Below, piece after piece: positions 19,173-27,900 of a stretch of 64,000 nucleotides of DNA. The notes under the pieces were generated by a model. That model worked only from the letters and a program-made list of their open reading frames with translations, did not search any database and had not been told where the DNA came from. The DNA is taken from positions 402,782 to 466,781 of the forward strand of contig JBFMAX010000002.1 in NCBI GenBank assembly GCA_040755395.1, given 5' to 3'. Source of the stretch: Nitrospirota bacterium. Lineage in GTDB: Bacteria; Nitrospirota; Nitrospiria; Nitrospirales; Nitrospiraceae. Numbering within the stretch: the stretch's first letter is position 1; each line of letters begins with the position of its first letter. The position numbers were made by a program, and so were the translations under genes.

Positions 19173-20267
19173 TCACCTCATCATGACCTTGCCCTTGCCC
19201 CAATAGTAATAGAGGGAAATGTTCGGATAGATTGCATCGATGTTGTTCTGGCCGGCAATCGAGAAGAGCACACCGGCGGCGCCGACCAACGCCCCGTTCG
19301 AGTTGTGGAAGAACTTGTACTGGACGGAGGGCTCGACGCCGATCAGACTGAAACTCGTCGGCTTGAGATTGACATCATGGCCGTCCAGGCGAAAGGGAAG
19401 ACCGTGCAGCGTCACGAACTCCAAATTGAATCCTAGGCCGCGTTGCTCGTTGGCGATGTATTCGATGATGAAGCGCGTATTCACAATGTCGCCGTTGTAC
19501 GTGTTCATCCCGGCTGTGCTTCCCGGCGCCGTATACGAATAGTACACACCTGCGTTGAGACGAAAGGGATTCAGGTTCTTACGGAGCAGAATGCCTTCGG
19601 TGAACGAGAGGCCGCCGAACTTGGTTCCCGGCAGGCGCCCGAGTGGTGAAAATCCGCCGGGGATCCCTTTGGTCCCGAACCACTGACTGCTCGGAAGCGT
19701 CACGCCGTTGTAGATCGTAACGGAGGGGCGTGCCGTATCGGGGTCCTGCACGATCGGGCGAAACTTGAGATAAATCGTCGTATCACCGACGTCGTTTTCT
19801 TCCTGGATCGTTTTCCCGTCGGAGCCACCGGCTTGACGGGAGTTGAACCAGATCCACGAAGGCGCCACATTGAGTTCCAAATGGTCGGTGACACCGTAGG
19901 CGAAGATCACCGTCGGGGCGATGGCTCTTAAGTGGAAATGCGAATCTGTGGTGGCTGTGCCGAATTGATTCGCAAACCTGCTGTGGCCGATCTCGCCGAA
20001 GACGAACGGCTGGATCAGGAACTGGCCCTTCGGCTGGATATCGATGCCCGTGTTCAAGATAGGACCGTGGGTCATGGGATTCCAACTTCGTCGATACTTT
20101 CGAATCTCCTCTTCAGTCGGCATCCATTTCCAGGTTGTTGGATTCCACACACTCGGTTCCCTGGATTGAGCGTGTTCGGCTCTCTCCTCGGCTACCGCGT
20201 AAGAGTGAATGCCGCATACCATGCTCAGCACAATCGTCAAGGCCCCCGCAACCATGCCCGTCGGCAT
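19173..20267 (-). CDS. Outer-membrane beta-barrel protein (MetA/transporter-like)
   Basis: 364 residues with a signal peptide (GMVAGALTIVLSMVCGIHSYA). The mature part starts with a tryptophan- and proline-rich stretch (SVWNPTTWKWMPTEEEIRKY), then beta-rich segments such as GQFLIQPFVFGEIG, PTVIFAYGVTDHLELNVAPSWIWF and FRLNAGVYYSYT, as in outer-membrane proteins of the phenol-degradation MetA/transporter group. The chosen start at 20267 has GGAAGGAGG a few bases upstream; frames extending further upstream lack any signal. The substrate is unknown. Its 3' end is next to the activator element at 19120. Confidence 0.75.
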   Translation of the reverse strand: MPTGMVAGALTIVLSMVCGIHSYAVAEERAEHAQSREPSVWNPTTWKWMPTEEEIRKYRRSWNPMTHGPILNTGIDIQPKGQFLIQPFVFGEIGHSRFANQFGTATTDSHFHLRAIAPTVIFAYGVTDHLELNVAPSWIWFNSRQAGGSDGKTIQEENDVGDTTIYLKFRPIVQDPDTARPSVTIYNGVTLPSSQWFGTKGIPGGFSPLGRLPGTKFGGLSFTEGILLRKNLNPFRLNAGVYYSYTAPGSTAGMNTYNGDIVNTRFIIEYIANEQRGLGFNLEFVTLHGLPFRLDGHDVNLKPTSFSLIGVEPSVQYKFFHNSNGALVGAAGVLFSIAGQNNIDAIYPNISLYYYWGKGKVMMR

Positions 20268-20616
20268 AAGACCTCCTTCCCCACTTTTTGATCGCAACGT
20301 TGAGATGCGGTACCACTGCCGCGACCATCGCGGCATGCGGGTTTCCGGAGGTGCATTTCCGGAGCCGACACGGTAACGAGTTTGTAAATTGTGTGTTACA
20401 TGCGGGTAAATTCCATTGGCCGGAGAAAACCCTTGCTTTGCTGGGGGCTTGCATGCGTGATGATGAGCGGGCGTGTGCTCCACATCGATTGCTGGCTGTG
20501 ACAAAGGGCGTGGGCATAGGGCTTATGCCGGAACCATACAAAGAATCATGCACGTCATCTTGTGACAGCTTGGCACGGCGTGCCAGATTGGCCCATTCCT
20601 CTGAGAAGGAAACGCA
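20268..20616. other. Intergenic region between divergent genes
   Basis: 349 bp upstream of both the outer-membrane protein gene and a decayed gene. TGGCACGGCGTGCCA (20571-20585) is a perfect palindrome about 32 bp before the decayed gene's ATG and could be an operator. Nothing else stands out; a GC-N10-CC pair at about 20353 is a weak sigma-54 match on the minus strand. Confidence 0.35.
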
Positions 20617-20940
20617 ATGAAGCGCCGAGTCGGCTGGAAGAAGGCATTGGCCATCCTGGGTGTGCCTGGGCGTGATCGTTTCAACCGCGGAGGCTGCCGA
20701 TGTGTCAAGAGACCAGGTCGTGAGGTCTTTGCTCGCCGCCGTCCATGCCTTCCGCACCGCTTACGTTGAGCAGATCACGGAACAGGTCAGGAACGTCGGG
20801 ATCGCGGCCAAAGAGGAATGGTCCACGCACGACCACGCGATCATGCCGCCGTTGCAGTTCGTGAAGATGGGTGGCTCTGGAAACTCACGGCCGGCCCGCA
20901 ACACAGCATCGCCACGTCTGCCGATGGGAAGCCATGCAAA
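20617..20940 (+). pseudogene. Decayed gene for an exported protein, at least two frameshifts
   Basis: The ATG at 20617, preceded by AGAAGGAAAC, opens MKRRVGWKKALAIL and then loses the frame. One base over, the sequence continues as a normal signal-peptide end (CLGVIVSTAEAADVSRDQV) and a helical start of a mature protein (LLAAVHAFRTAYVEQITEQV). Around 20865 a further frame change is needed to read LWKLTAGPQHSIATSADGK. A signal peptide split across frames plus a second shift indicates a pseudogene. The original function is not recognisable. Confidence 0.5.
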
Positions 20941-21056
20941 GGACTCATGGCGGACTGTCGGGAGCGATCACTGTGCGGCTGAACAACCGTCGCAGACCGT
21001 GAGAGGAGAGACGGCCCCTCTCCCTCGGTATCGGACGAGGATTAGGCTGCAGTGGC

Positions 21057-21629
21057 TCACCGTGGAGGAAGCTCATTCCTGTACAAGGTCCGATCGTCTC
21101 TATGCTTCGACCATATCTCAAAGGCTCGAGTTTGCAACTGCCGGGCTTCCTCGTCTCGATGCTCCTTCTTGAGCACAAAGGCCAGAGCTTCAAGATTGGC
21201 AGCGATGTCTAAGTGGTCGGAGCCAAACACCTTTTCATTGATCTCCAGTGAGAGCCGGAGGTGACGCTCCGCTTCGGCATACCGGCGTTGCACGGCATAG
21301 AGACTCCCCAATTTAATCAGAAGAGCCGCTATCCGAGGATGGTCCATGCCGAGGGCCTGCGAAGTAATCTCTAACGATTGCTTTAAAAGGCGTTCGGCTT
21401 CGGAATAGTTACCGCGTTTCGCCAAGCTAGCTGCCTGCGCGGTAAGGTTCATGGCCAGGTCCGACGGGTTCTGTTCACGATCCATTCCGCTGATCGTCAC
21501 AATGCGCCACGAACCGTAAACCAGACCCTGTTCCCATCCGTTTCCCCAGATCCGCGGGTAAGCCGGCTCAGCGATCAGGCTCATGATCGCCGTAGCTGTC
21601 AGAGCAAGAACACCGTGGTACATGCCCAT
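21057..21629 (-). CDS. Tetratricopeptide-repeat exported protein
   Basis: 190 residues. A signal peptide (GVLALTATAIMSLIAEPAYP) precedes about two and a half TPR units of the kinesin-light-chain type: QAASLAKRGNYSEAERLLKQ, KLGSLYAVQRRYAEAERHLR and ANLEALAFVLKKEHRDEEA, each with the (N)PxxA-like spacer GMDHPRIA and GSDHLDIA. Likely a periplasmic protein-interaction module. No catalytic domain. It stands alone; 289 bp upstream are without a recognisable feature. Confidence 0.75.
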   Translation of the reverse strand: MGMYHGVLALTATAIMSLIAEPAYPRIWGNGWEQGLVYGSWRIVTISGMDREQNPSDLAMNLTAQAASLAKRGNYSEAERLLKQSLEITSQALGMDHPRIAALLIKLGSLYAVQRRYAEAERHLRLSLEINEKVFGSDHLDIAANLEALAFVLKKEHRDEEARQLQTRAFEIWSKHRDDRTLYRNELPPR

Positions 21630-21918
21630 GGAACACGTTCCTCAGCTACTATCCATCCAGCTCTCCTTTTTCATTCGTCGAGCAAGCTCCATCGCCCGGC
21701 GTGTGCCCATGCGATCCGACTCCGTTTTACCGATGAATGCTGCACAGGATCTTCCCGGTCATCCTCTCAGCGGAAACGCTTCTTCCAGTCTGCCTCCCCA
21801 TCGACGAGAGACGCACATCTTCGGTGTGTTAACGGCTCGACCTGTATCGACACACTGACGGGGAGCCTGGCCATCCGGTAGACGCAGTCAATACGCAACT
21901 GATGTTGTCTTCGCGAAA

Positions 21919-22467
21919 TCATCGCTGGGAGACGATCCGTTGAACGGATCCGATGAGCGCTGCTTCGGAACCATCGAGCTGAAAATGTGTGTCCTGTTCG
22001 ATCTGTGTCAAGCCTCGTCTGGCCTGAGTGGCATAGTAGGCGTACTTCGGTTTCGCATAGGTTGAAATCACGACGCGATACAGCTCGGCTGCGGTGCGGT
22101 ACCGGCCGGACGCGTGGGCGGCCTCCGCAGCGTAGAGCGTGCAGGCCACGACCATCGCGTTCGGATCCACAGAGACGCGCGGCGGAAGCTCCTCAATCAG
22201 GCGTTTGAATGACTCCGATAGCGGGACGGATGGCTTCTCGTCTTGCTTCATCGAGCGGGTGGCCAGGGCGAGTCGTTGCGCATCTTCGCGCTTTTCGTCC
22301 GGATTCATACTGGTCCGGCAATGGCCGTAGGTATGCCACAAGCTCATGAACGTTCGGTCGTCCAACCAAACGGTCCCGCCCCACGGTCCTGCGGTCTGAC
22401 AGGCGCCGAGGGCCAGCAGCAAACCGATGTGCACAGCCGCGACGCGCTTCATGCGGCGAGCCACCAT
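21919..22467 (-). CDS. Lipoprotein of unknown function
   Basis: About 182 residues, with the lipobox LALGAC following MKRVAAVHIGLL. The mature part is alpha-helical with TPR-like features (ACTLYAAEAAHASGRYRTAAELYRVVISTY). The start overlaps the stop of the CheY-like gene (ATGA-type overlap); an internal ATG at 22452 gives a tidier signal peptide. Third gene of a minus-strand group with the zinc ribbon and CheY-like genes. Confidence 0.65.
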   Translation of the reverse strand: MVARRMKRVAAVHIGLLLALGACQTAGPWGGTVWLDDRTFMSLWHTYGHCRTSMNPDEKREDAQRLALATRSMKQDEKPSVPLSESFKRLIEELPPRVSVDPNAMVVACTLYAAEAAHASGRYRTAAELYRVVISTYAKPKYAYYATQARRGLTQIEQDTHFQLDGSEAALIGSVQRIVSQR

Positions 22468-22862
22468 CACGCGGTGTGTGTGCGGTCGTGCGTCGATCGC
22501 CGCGCCGCTTCGTTGACGACGTCGAGGAGAAATGCGGTTTCGTAGGGTTTGCGAATCCAGGCGAAGGCGCCATGCTGCGCCGCCAGGTCGGCCATGTTGC
22601 CCTGGCTTCCCGAGACGATCACCACAGGCAAATCCGGCCAGACCACCCGGCTCAGCATCAGAAGCTCGAACCCGTTCAACCGCGGCATATGGTAATCGGT
22701 CACGACGACGTCGAATCGCCGCCGTTTCATCTCGTTCATCGCTTCCAGACCGTCGGAGGCTTCGTGGACGCTATAGCCGGCTTGGACGAGCAACAGAGCG
22801 AGAACCTGCCTTGAATCCGCATCGTCATCCACCACCAACACTCTCTTGCCGTAACCATCCAT
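22467..22862 (-). CDS. Single-domain response regulator (CheY-like)
   Basis: 131 residues consisting only of a receiver domain: acidic pair in LVVDDDADSRQ, phospho-acceptor Asp in FDVVVTDYHMPRLNGFELL, Thr/Ser in VVIVSGS and Lys in AWIRKPYE. No output domain, so it acts through protein contacts, possibly in the neighbouring two-component system. The start at 22862 has GGAGG upstream; eight extra codons to 22886 are less likely. The downstream lipoprotein gene overlaps its stop. Confidence 0.88.
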   Translation of the reverse strand: MDGYGKRVLVVDDDADSRQVLALLLVQAGYSVHEASDGLEAMNEMKRRRFDVVVTDYHMPRLNGFELLMLSRVVWPDLPVVIVSGSQGNMADLAAQHGAFAWIRKPYETAFLLDVVNEAARRSTHDRTHTA

Positions 22863-23013
22863 ACGTAACCTCCTTCCGGTCTCCACGTTCGCGCCTGTTC
22901 AGGACCTCATGCACGGAACGAGGCCTCTCCAGAAAGGCCGAGAGGCGCCGATGCGGCGGGGCGCAACCGTCGCCTGCCCTTCCGCTCATGAGGCCCTGCT
23001 TCCGGCACACGGG

Positions 23014-23229
23014 TCATGGCAGGAACAGGATTCGTCGGCCAGCGACCGAACCGCGCGCAGCCGGGCGCCCCAATGCCGGGGGCTGCGTGCGATTGGCGCG
23101 AATGACCGGGTCGTCGATGCAGCCGCAGTTCACGCATCGGGAGCCGCGGCAGTGCATACGACTCGCTTCTTCCTGCGGATCGTAGAGCAGCTCGACGACC
23201 ATCAAGCCCCCGCACCGTCTGCACGCCAT
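23014..23229 (-). CDS. Small cysteine-rich zinc-ribbon-like protein
   Basis: 71 residues with C3-x2-C6 (MACRRCGG) and C27, C32, C35, C37 (HCRGSRCVNCGC), a likely zinc-binding site, then a basic unstructured tail. Proteins starting MxCxRCxGLMVVE and containing RCxNCGxxxDPVI are familiar small conserved proteins of Nitrospira, without assigned function. AAGGAG lies just before the ATG. A sigma-54 promoter (23335-23350) lies upstream on the same strand, so this gene opens a sigma-54-dependent group with the CheY-like and lipoprotein genes. Confidence 0.7.
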   Translation of the reverse strand: MACRRCGGLMVVELLYDPQEEASRMHCRGSRCVNCGCIDDPVIRANRTQPPALGRPAARGSVAGRRILFLP

Positions 23230-23334
23230 AGCTCGTCTCCTTTATGCTCGGTTTCGGTTAGTTGCTTATCGATGACGGCTCCGCGTCCGGCGATCACGAT
23301 CCGGCTCATGCCGCGCTTTCCGTGTGTGAAACAC

Positions 23335-23350
23335 AGCAAGCGAGATGCCA
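23335..23350 (-). promoter_or_regulatory. Sigma-54 promoter (-24/-12)
   Basis: The minus strand reads TGGCATCTCGCTTGCT, a close match to TGGCAC-N5-TTGC with GG-N10-GC spacing. It points to the zinc-ribbon gene, whose ATG is about 95 bases past the expected start of transcription. It is a better match than most in this window. Confidence 0.65.
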
Positions 23351-23448
23351 CGCGACGTGGTGCATGTTCCAGACAACGAACCCGCTAGACATCGACGAAT
23401 TCCATGGGAGCAACGAAAGGCGAGCCGATAAAGGGCCGGTGGTCCGAT

Positions 23449-23463
23449 GTGCCAGGATGGCAC
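23449..23463. promoter_or_regulatory. Palindrome, possible activator site for the adjacent regulator
   Basis: GTGCCA-GGA-TGGCAC is a perfect inverted repeat about 100 bp upstream of the sigma-54 promoter at 23335 and 42 bp past the 3' end of a sigma-54 response regulator gene. It differs from the CGCRC-N10-GNGCG element and may belong to this other regulator. Confidence 0.45.
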
Positions 23464-23504
23464 GCAACGCTAGAACGACACACACGCGAAGCGAAGCCGA
23501 GGTT

Positions 23505-24908
23505 TCAAGTGAAAGCGGTGCCGGACGGTTCACTATCGAGCTTGGATTGGGTCTTGGTCAGGCCGTAGCGGTCGAGCAGTCGGTATAGCGTTCGCCGGCT
23601 GATGCCCAACAGTCGCGCCGCCTGCTCCTTGTTGCCGCGGGTGGTTTCGAGCGTGGACAGGAGGTGTTCACGGCGCAGCGCGTTCAGCGTGCCGGGCAAG
23701 CCGTCCGTCTGTTCCCCCGTGCCGTTGACTTTCCGGAGAATGTCCGGCGGCAAGTCTTCGACCGACAGGACCGAGTGGGTCGCCAGAGCCACCGCCCGCT
23801 CGATCACGTGCTCGAGCTCGCGCACGTTGCCGGGCCAGGGATACTTGACCAACGCCTGCATCGCGTCTGTGGAGAGCGAGATGCCGGCCATCCTCTCTTC
23901 TGCGCCGTGGCGGGCGAGAAAGAATTCCGCGAGCAAGGGAATGTCTTCCGGTCTCTCCCGGAGTGGCGGTAGGACAATCGTCACCGTGTTGAGGCGGTAC
24001 AACAAGTCCTCGCGGAACCGTCCTGCGGACGCCAGTTGCTGAAGATTGCGCCGGGAGGCGGCGATGACGCGAAGATCGACGGAGATCGCCTCGTTGCTGC
24101 CCACACGCCTGATCTCCCCTTCCTGCAGCACCCGCAACAATTTCGCTTGGCCCGCGGGAGAGAGGTCCCCGATCTCATCCAGAAAGAACGTGCCGCCGTC
24201 GGTCTCCTCCAATAAGCCGCGCCGAAACGCGTGAGCGCCGGTGAACGAGCCTTTGACGTGACCGAACAGCTCGCTTTCGAGGAGGGAGTCCGGGATCGCG
24301 CTGCAGTTGACGGCGACGAACGGGCGTGCGGCTCTGTCGCTGTGATCGTGGATCGCGCGGGCGATGAGTTCCTTCCCGGTGCCGCTCTCGCCCTGGATCA
24401 GCACGGCCGTCCTGCTGCGCGCCACCTTGCCGACCAGTTTGAACACTTCCACCATCTTTCGACTCCGGCCGATGATGGATGTTGCATGAGGTCGCTCGGT
24501 GAACACGCGCTGGAGCCGGCGATGCTCCCGCACCAGGCGACAATGGTCCACTGCCCGCCGCGCGACCAGCACCAACTCATCCAGGTTCACTGGCTTCGTA
24601 ATGTAATCAAACGCCCCTGACTTCATGGTTTGGATGGCGGTTTCCACCGATCCGAACGCCGTCAGCAGCACGACGGGCGTCTCCGGCGAGGTCCGGCGGA
24701 AGGTATTCAGCACATCCATCCCCGTCACCGGCGCCATCTTAATGTCGCTGATCACCGCGTCGTAATCGTGGACGCCGCAGCGTTCGATCGCCTGGCGGCC
24801 GCCGTCGGCCAAATCCGTTTGAAAACCGGCGCCGCGGAGCGCCTCTCCCAGCATCTCCAGATTGCGCCGGTCGTCGTCGACGACGAGAATCCAACCATCG
24901 CCGCCCAT
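23505..24908 (-). CDS. Sigma-54-dependent response regulator (NtrC family)
   Basis: 467 residues in three domains. Receiver: D55 (AVISDIKMAPVTGM), T/K in LLTAFGS and K105 (YITKPVN). AAA+ domain: Walker A GESGTGKE (173-180), the sigma-54-contacting loop GSFTGA (220-225, Ala-to-Ser variant of GAFTGA), Walker [14 protein letters not shown], and the R-finger region. C-terminal Fis-type HTH: QAARLLGISRRTLYRLLDRY. The histidine kinase gene lies directly upstream with no gap between its stop and this start. Targets may include the sigma-54 promoter at 23335, just downstream of this gene. Confidence 0.94.
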   Translation of the reverse strand: MGGDGWILVVDDDRRNLEMLGEALRGAGFQTDLADGGRQAIERCGVHDYDAVISDIKMAPVTGMDVLNTFRRTSPETPVVLLTAFGSVETAIQTMKSGAFDYITKPVNLDELVLVARRAVDHCRLVREHRRLQRVFTERPHATSIIGRSRKMVEVFKLVGKVARSRTAVLIQGESGTGKELIARAIHDHSDRAARPFVAVNCSAIPDSLLESELFGHVKGSFTGAHAFRRGLLEETDGGTFFLDEIGDLSPAGQAKLLRVLQEGEIRRVGSNEAISVDLRVIAASRRNLQQLASAGRFREDLLYRLNTVTIVLPPLRERPEDIPLLAEFFLARHGAEERMAGISLSTDAMQALVKYPWPGNVRELEHVIERAVALATHSVLSVEDLPPDILRKVNGTGEQTDGLPGTLNALRREHLLSTLETTRGNKEQAARLLGISRRTLYRLLDRYGLTKTQSKLDSEPSGTAFT

Positions 24909-26519
24909 TCAGTTCTCCCGAACGGTAGATGTTTTCAAAACAGGGAGATCGACGACGACGGTCGTCCCCTGCCCGACCCCGCTCCGCACTATCAGCCTTC
25001 CGCCGAGGGAGGAGATGACCCGCTGGCAGATGGCGAGCCCGAGCCCTGTCCCGCCCTCGCTCTGGCGCGTCGTGAAGAAGGGTTCGAAGATGCGCGCGAG
25101 ATGCTCGGGCGCAATACCCTGCCCGGTGTCGCCCACGGACAGACGCACCGCGTCATCAGCCAGATCCGGCCTGCCGGCGAGGATGACATGCCCCTCGATC
25201 GCGCCCCGAAACACACGCTCCGTGTAGATACGCAATTCACCACCCAGCGGCATGGCCTGCACGGCATTGGTGGCCAGATTGAACATCACACCGTGGAGGG
25301 CTCGTCGGTCTCCGGCGACTGGGGGGAGAACGGGGTCCAATTCGGCTTTCACCACGATCCGCCGCCCGGCCAGGCCTGGAGAGATCAAGGTGATGACCTC
25401 CTGAACGACCCGGTTCAGATCGACCGGAGCGGCCGTCACCTGCACGCGGGTGGAATCCAGGATGTGCTGAATGGTCGCGATCATGCGCGCGATCTCGCAC
25501 CGGATGAAAGCGAGATGACGCTGCCGGGCAAGGGAGTCCGGCTCCTTCGCGAGCAATTGAAGATAACCGGAAATCGCATTGAGCGGATTGCCGAGTTCGT
25601 GCGCCACGACGGCGGACAGTTCGCCCAGCGCCGCCAGTTTTTCCGCCCGTTCCGTCTGCGCGCGCGCCTCGACCAGCGTCTGGTTGGCCCGCTGCAGCTC
25701 ATCTTTCGCCTCAACGATCTTGGCCATCAGCGCGTCGTTGAAGCCCTGCACCTCAGCCAAAAGGTGCTCCTTCGCGGCGATGGCCTCACGAACCCGTTCC
25801 AGCATACGGTTGAACTGGTTTGCGACCTCCCGGAGATCGGATGGACCGGTCACCGGAGCGCGGATGGCCAACTCGCCGGCTTCGGCGCGCCGCATGGCGG
25901 TCAAAAGCTGGCGGATGGGGTCATGGACCTGCACGCGAATCAGGATCAGAAATGCCAGAGACGTGATCAGGACCGCTCCAACCCCAACATCTTTGGCCAG
26001 TTCGGTTTCTCGCCGGATGAGTTGGTCGTACTTCCCGATCGAGAACCGCCCGCGCAACGCTCCCACGACCTGCCCGTCCATCATGAGTGGTGCCGTAATC
26101 AGCCAAGCTCGGTCAAAAGGCGAGTTCACAAAGTGGGTGACCGTATGCCCGGCGAAGACGGCACGGTGCTCCTCGGGGTTGAGATGTTCCGGAACATTCT
26201 GGGGGTTGCTGCTGTAGATCAACGCGCTGGAGGCTGGCGAAACCTCGAACACGGAAAGCCGGAGAATCCCAGGCCGCAGCTCGAAGATTTCCTCAAAGGC
26301 TTGCTTGATGGCACCGACGTTATGCACGTCTCCCGACTTGCTCACGATGCGGTTGACGGATTCAGCGATCCGCAAGAATGCATCATGACGATCCTGAGCC
26401 GCAGATCGCTCGATCACGAACTGGTCCAGCAGGTTCAGCACGGCGACGGTGGCCACGACCACGAGGATACCGACGAGCAATACCCACCCGAGAACACCGT
26501 TCAACCGCAGCATTGCCAT
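24909..26519 (-). CDS. Membrane sensor histidine kinase
   Basis: 536 residues, partner of the response regulator encoded immediately downstream. TM1 is LGWVLLVGILVVVATVAVL, followed by a periplasmic sensor region of about 150 residues (including PLMMDGQVVGALRGRFSIG), TM2 near VGAVLITSLAFLILI, a HAMP domain, a coiled coil, HisKA with ALGELSAVVAHELGNPLNA, and HATPase with N-box LATNAVQAM, VGDTGQGI and GGTGLGLAICQRV. The signal sensed is unknown. The SPFH lipoprotein gene 95 bp upstream is on the same strand and may be part of the same transcript. Confidence 0.93.
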   Translation of the reverse strand: MAMLRLNGVLGWVLLVGILVVVATVAVLNLLDQFVIERSAAQDRHDAFLRIAESVNRIVSKSGDVHNVGAIKQAFEEIFELRPGILRLSVFEVSPASSALIYSSNPQNVPEHLNPEEHRAVFAGHTVTHFVNSPFDRAWLITAPLMMDGQVVGALRGRFSIGKYDQLIRRETELAKDVGVGAVLITSLAFLILIRVQVHDPIRQLLTAMRRAEAGELAIRAPVTGPSDLREVANQFNRMLERVREAIAAKEHLLAEVQGFNDALMAKIVEAKDELQRANQTLVEARAQTERAEKLAALGELSAVVAHELGNPLNAISGYLQLLAKEPDSLARQRHLAFIRCEIARMIATIQHILDSTRVQVTAAPVDLNRVVQEVITLISPGLAGRRIVVKAELDPVLPPVAGDRRALHGVMFNLATNAVQAMPLGGELRIYTERVFRGAIEGHVILAGRPDLADDAVRLSVGDTGQGIAPEHLARIFEPFFTTRQSEGGTGLGLAICQRVISSLGGRLIVRSGVGQGTTVVVDLPVLKTSTVREN

Positions 26520-26614
26520 GAATCACCTTCCTGACCCGTCTCAACCGAGCACCGTCCTAATTTGACCACGGAGTGCCCAATGTTACGAAGGGTCAAGCTT
26601 GCGCTTCACCTTCA

Positions 26615-27511
26615 TCAGCGCCCGGTCATAGACTCCTGCCCGACTTCTGCAGTTTTTCCGGGCAGTGGACCGGGATTGATGAGAATAGGAACATTCAAAT
26701 TGTCCGGGAGTAGGACGAACTTTGCATTTTGGCTGTCGTACAGCTTGAACCGGAGATACTCGGGCGTGAGCGTTTTGGCGATCGTCTCTTGCGCCTTCGC
26801 CTGTCCGATCGCGCGGATTCGCAAGCCTTCCGCTTCTCCTTCAGCGCGAATCCGGATCGCATCGCCCTCTCCTTTCGCCCGCGTGCGGGCGATCTCGGCG
26901 TTTTTAGCGGCGATCGTCAGCTCGAACTCCTTTTGTTCTTTTTCCTGTTCCTTGGCCTGCTTTTGTTCGATGGCGTTCAGGACGAGTTGAGGGAAATCGA
27001 CATCCGCCAGGGCAATGCTTTGAATCTCGAGGTGCCGCCCTTTCAGCTTCTCAGTCACCACCGCTTGTACCTTGCTGGCGATCTCAGCACTCCGTTCCGG
27101 GACGGTCACCATGTTGTATCCGGACACTACGCTTCGCACAGCGGCCAAAAACTCCGGCTTCACGATGCGGGTGTAGAAATCCGTTCCGACCTCATGGGCG
27201 AGAAAATAGACCTCTTCCGGAATAGGCCGAATGATGATCGCCGCCTTGATCAGGACCTGGAGGTCGTCGGCGCTCAGGGCATCGATGTGCTCCGTGTAGC
27301 TTTGCCATCGGATGTCGTACAGGTAAATGCTGTTCCAGGGTGCACGCCAGTAGAAGCCGTCCTTCAACGGCTCGGGTGAGAGCCCTTCGGAAAACGGGCG
27401 CCACATCAACCCTCGGTAGCCGGGCTGAACACTGGTCCCCGCACAGGCGCTCAACGACAGGATGGCCACAATGACAATCAGCGGCAGGGTATGTGTTGTA
27501 GGGTGAGACAT
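26615..27511 (-). CDS. SPFH/prohibitin-like lipoprotein
   Basis: 298 residues. A signal sequence ends in the lipobox LSAC, then an SPFH (band 7) domain runs to about residue 180 (GFYWRAPWNSIYLYDIRWQS, VLIKAAIIIRPIPEEVYFL, VPERSAEIASKVQAVVTEKL), followed by a long charged coiled coil (KQAKEQEKEQKEFELTIAAK, ARTRAKGEGDAIRIRAEGE). SPFH proteins normally carry a transmembrane anchor and form membrane rings; a lipid anchor would place this one at the outer face of the inner membrane or in the outer membrane. GGAGG precedes the ATG at 27511. Confidence 0.82.
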   Translation of the reverse strand: MSHPTTHTLPLIVIVAILSLSACAGTSVQPGYRGLMWRPFSEGLSPEPLKDGFYWRAPWNSIYLYDIRWQSYTEHIDALSADDLQVLIKAAIIIRPIPEEVYFLAHEVGTDFYTRIVKPEFLAAVRSVVSGYNMVTVPERSAEIASKVQAVVTEKLKGRHLEIQSIALADVDFPQLVLNAIEQKQAKEQEKEQKEFELTIAAKNAEIARTRAKGEGDAIRIRAEGEAEGLRIRAIGQAKAQETIAKTLTPEYLRFKLYDSQNAKFVLLPDNLNVPILINPGPLPGKTAEVGQESMTGR

Positions 27512-27558
27512 GGCATCCTCCATAGACGTCAGGGAAAGGCAGGCGCAGCGACCCGGGA

Positions 27559-27900
27559 TCAGCGTCCGTTGGCGGCCAGTTCAAGATGCATGTCGGCGAG
27601 GCGCTCCCGTTCTTGAGCCGCGTTCCGATAGAACTCAACCAACAGTTTCGTCCCGCCCACCCATTCCGAGTCCGGCCCGAACAGCCGTTCGTACACCGCC
27701 ACCCGTTCAGCCAACTCATCGGCCTTGAGCCTCAGCAGAACAGCTTCGCGACTATAATAGCTCGCGATTTTCCATTGGTCTTGCGAGGGGTCAGGGGAAG
27801 ACAGGTCGAGCGGCGCAGAGGTTCTTGCGCAGCCGAGCGCGACAAGCGACAGGAACAGAACGAAGACGCCGATGCGGTTACACGGGCATCCTTTGTTCAT
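27559..27900 (-). CDS. Small helical lipoprotein
   Basis: 113 residues: signal peptide GVFVLFLSLVALGC with lipobox cysteine, then a mostly helical chain (LKADELAERVAVYERLFG, LVEFYRNAAQERERLADMHL). No family recognised. Sits between the winged-helix-like gene, whose 3' end it overlaps, and the SPFH gene, all on the minus strand. Confidence 0.65.
   Translation of the reverse strand: MNKGCPCNRIGVFVLFLSLVALGCARTSAPLDLSSPDPSQDQWKIASYYSREAVLLRLKADELAERVAVYERLFGPDSEWVGGTKLLVEFYRNAAQERERLADMHLELAANGR

Noticed and set aside
20571..20585. TGGCACGGCGTGCCA as a sigma-54 promoter
   Set aside because: It begins like a -24 box, but ten bases after GG there is CA rather than GC; it is a palindrome, more likely an operator.
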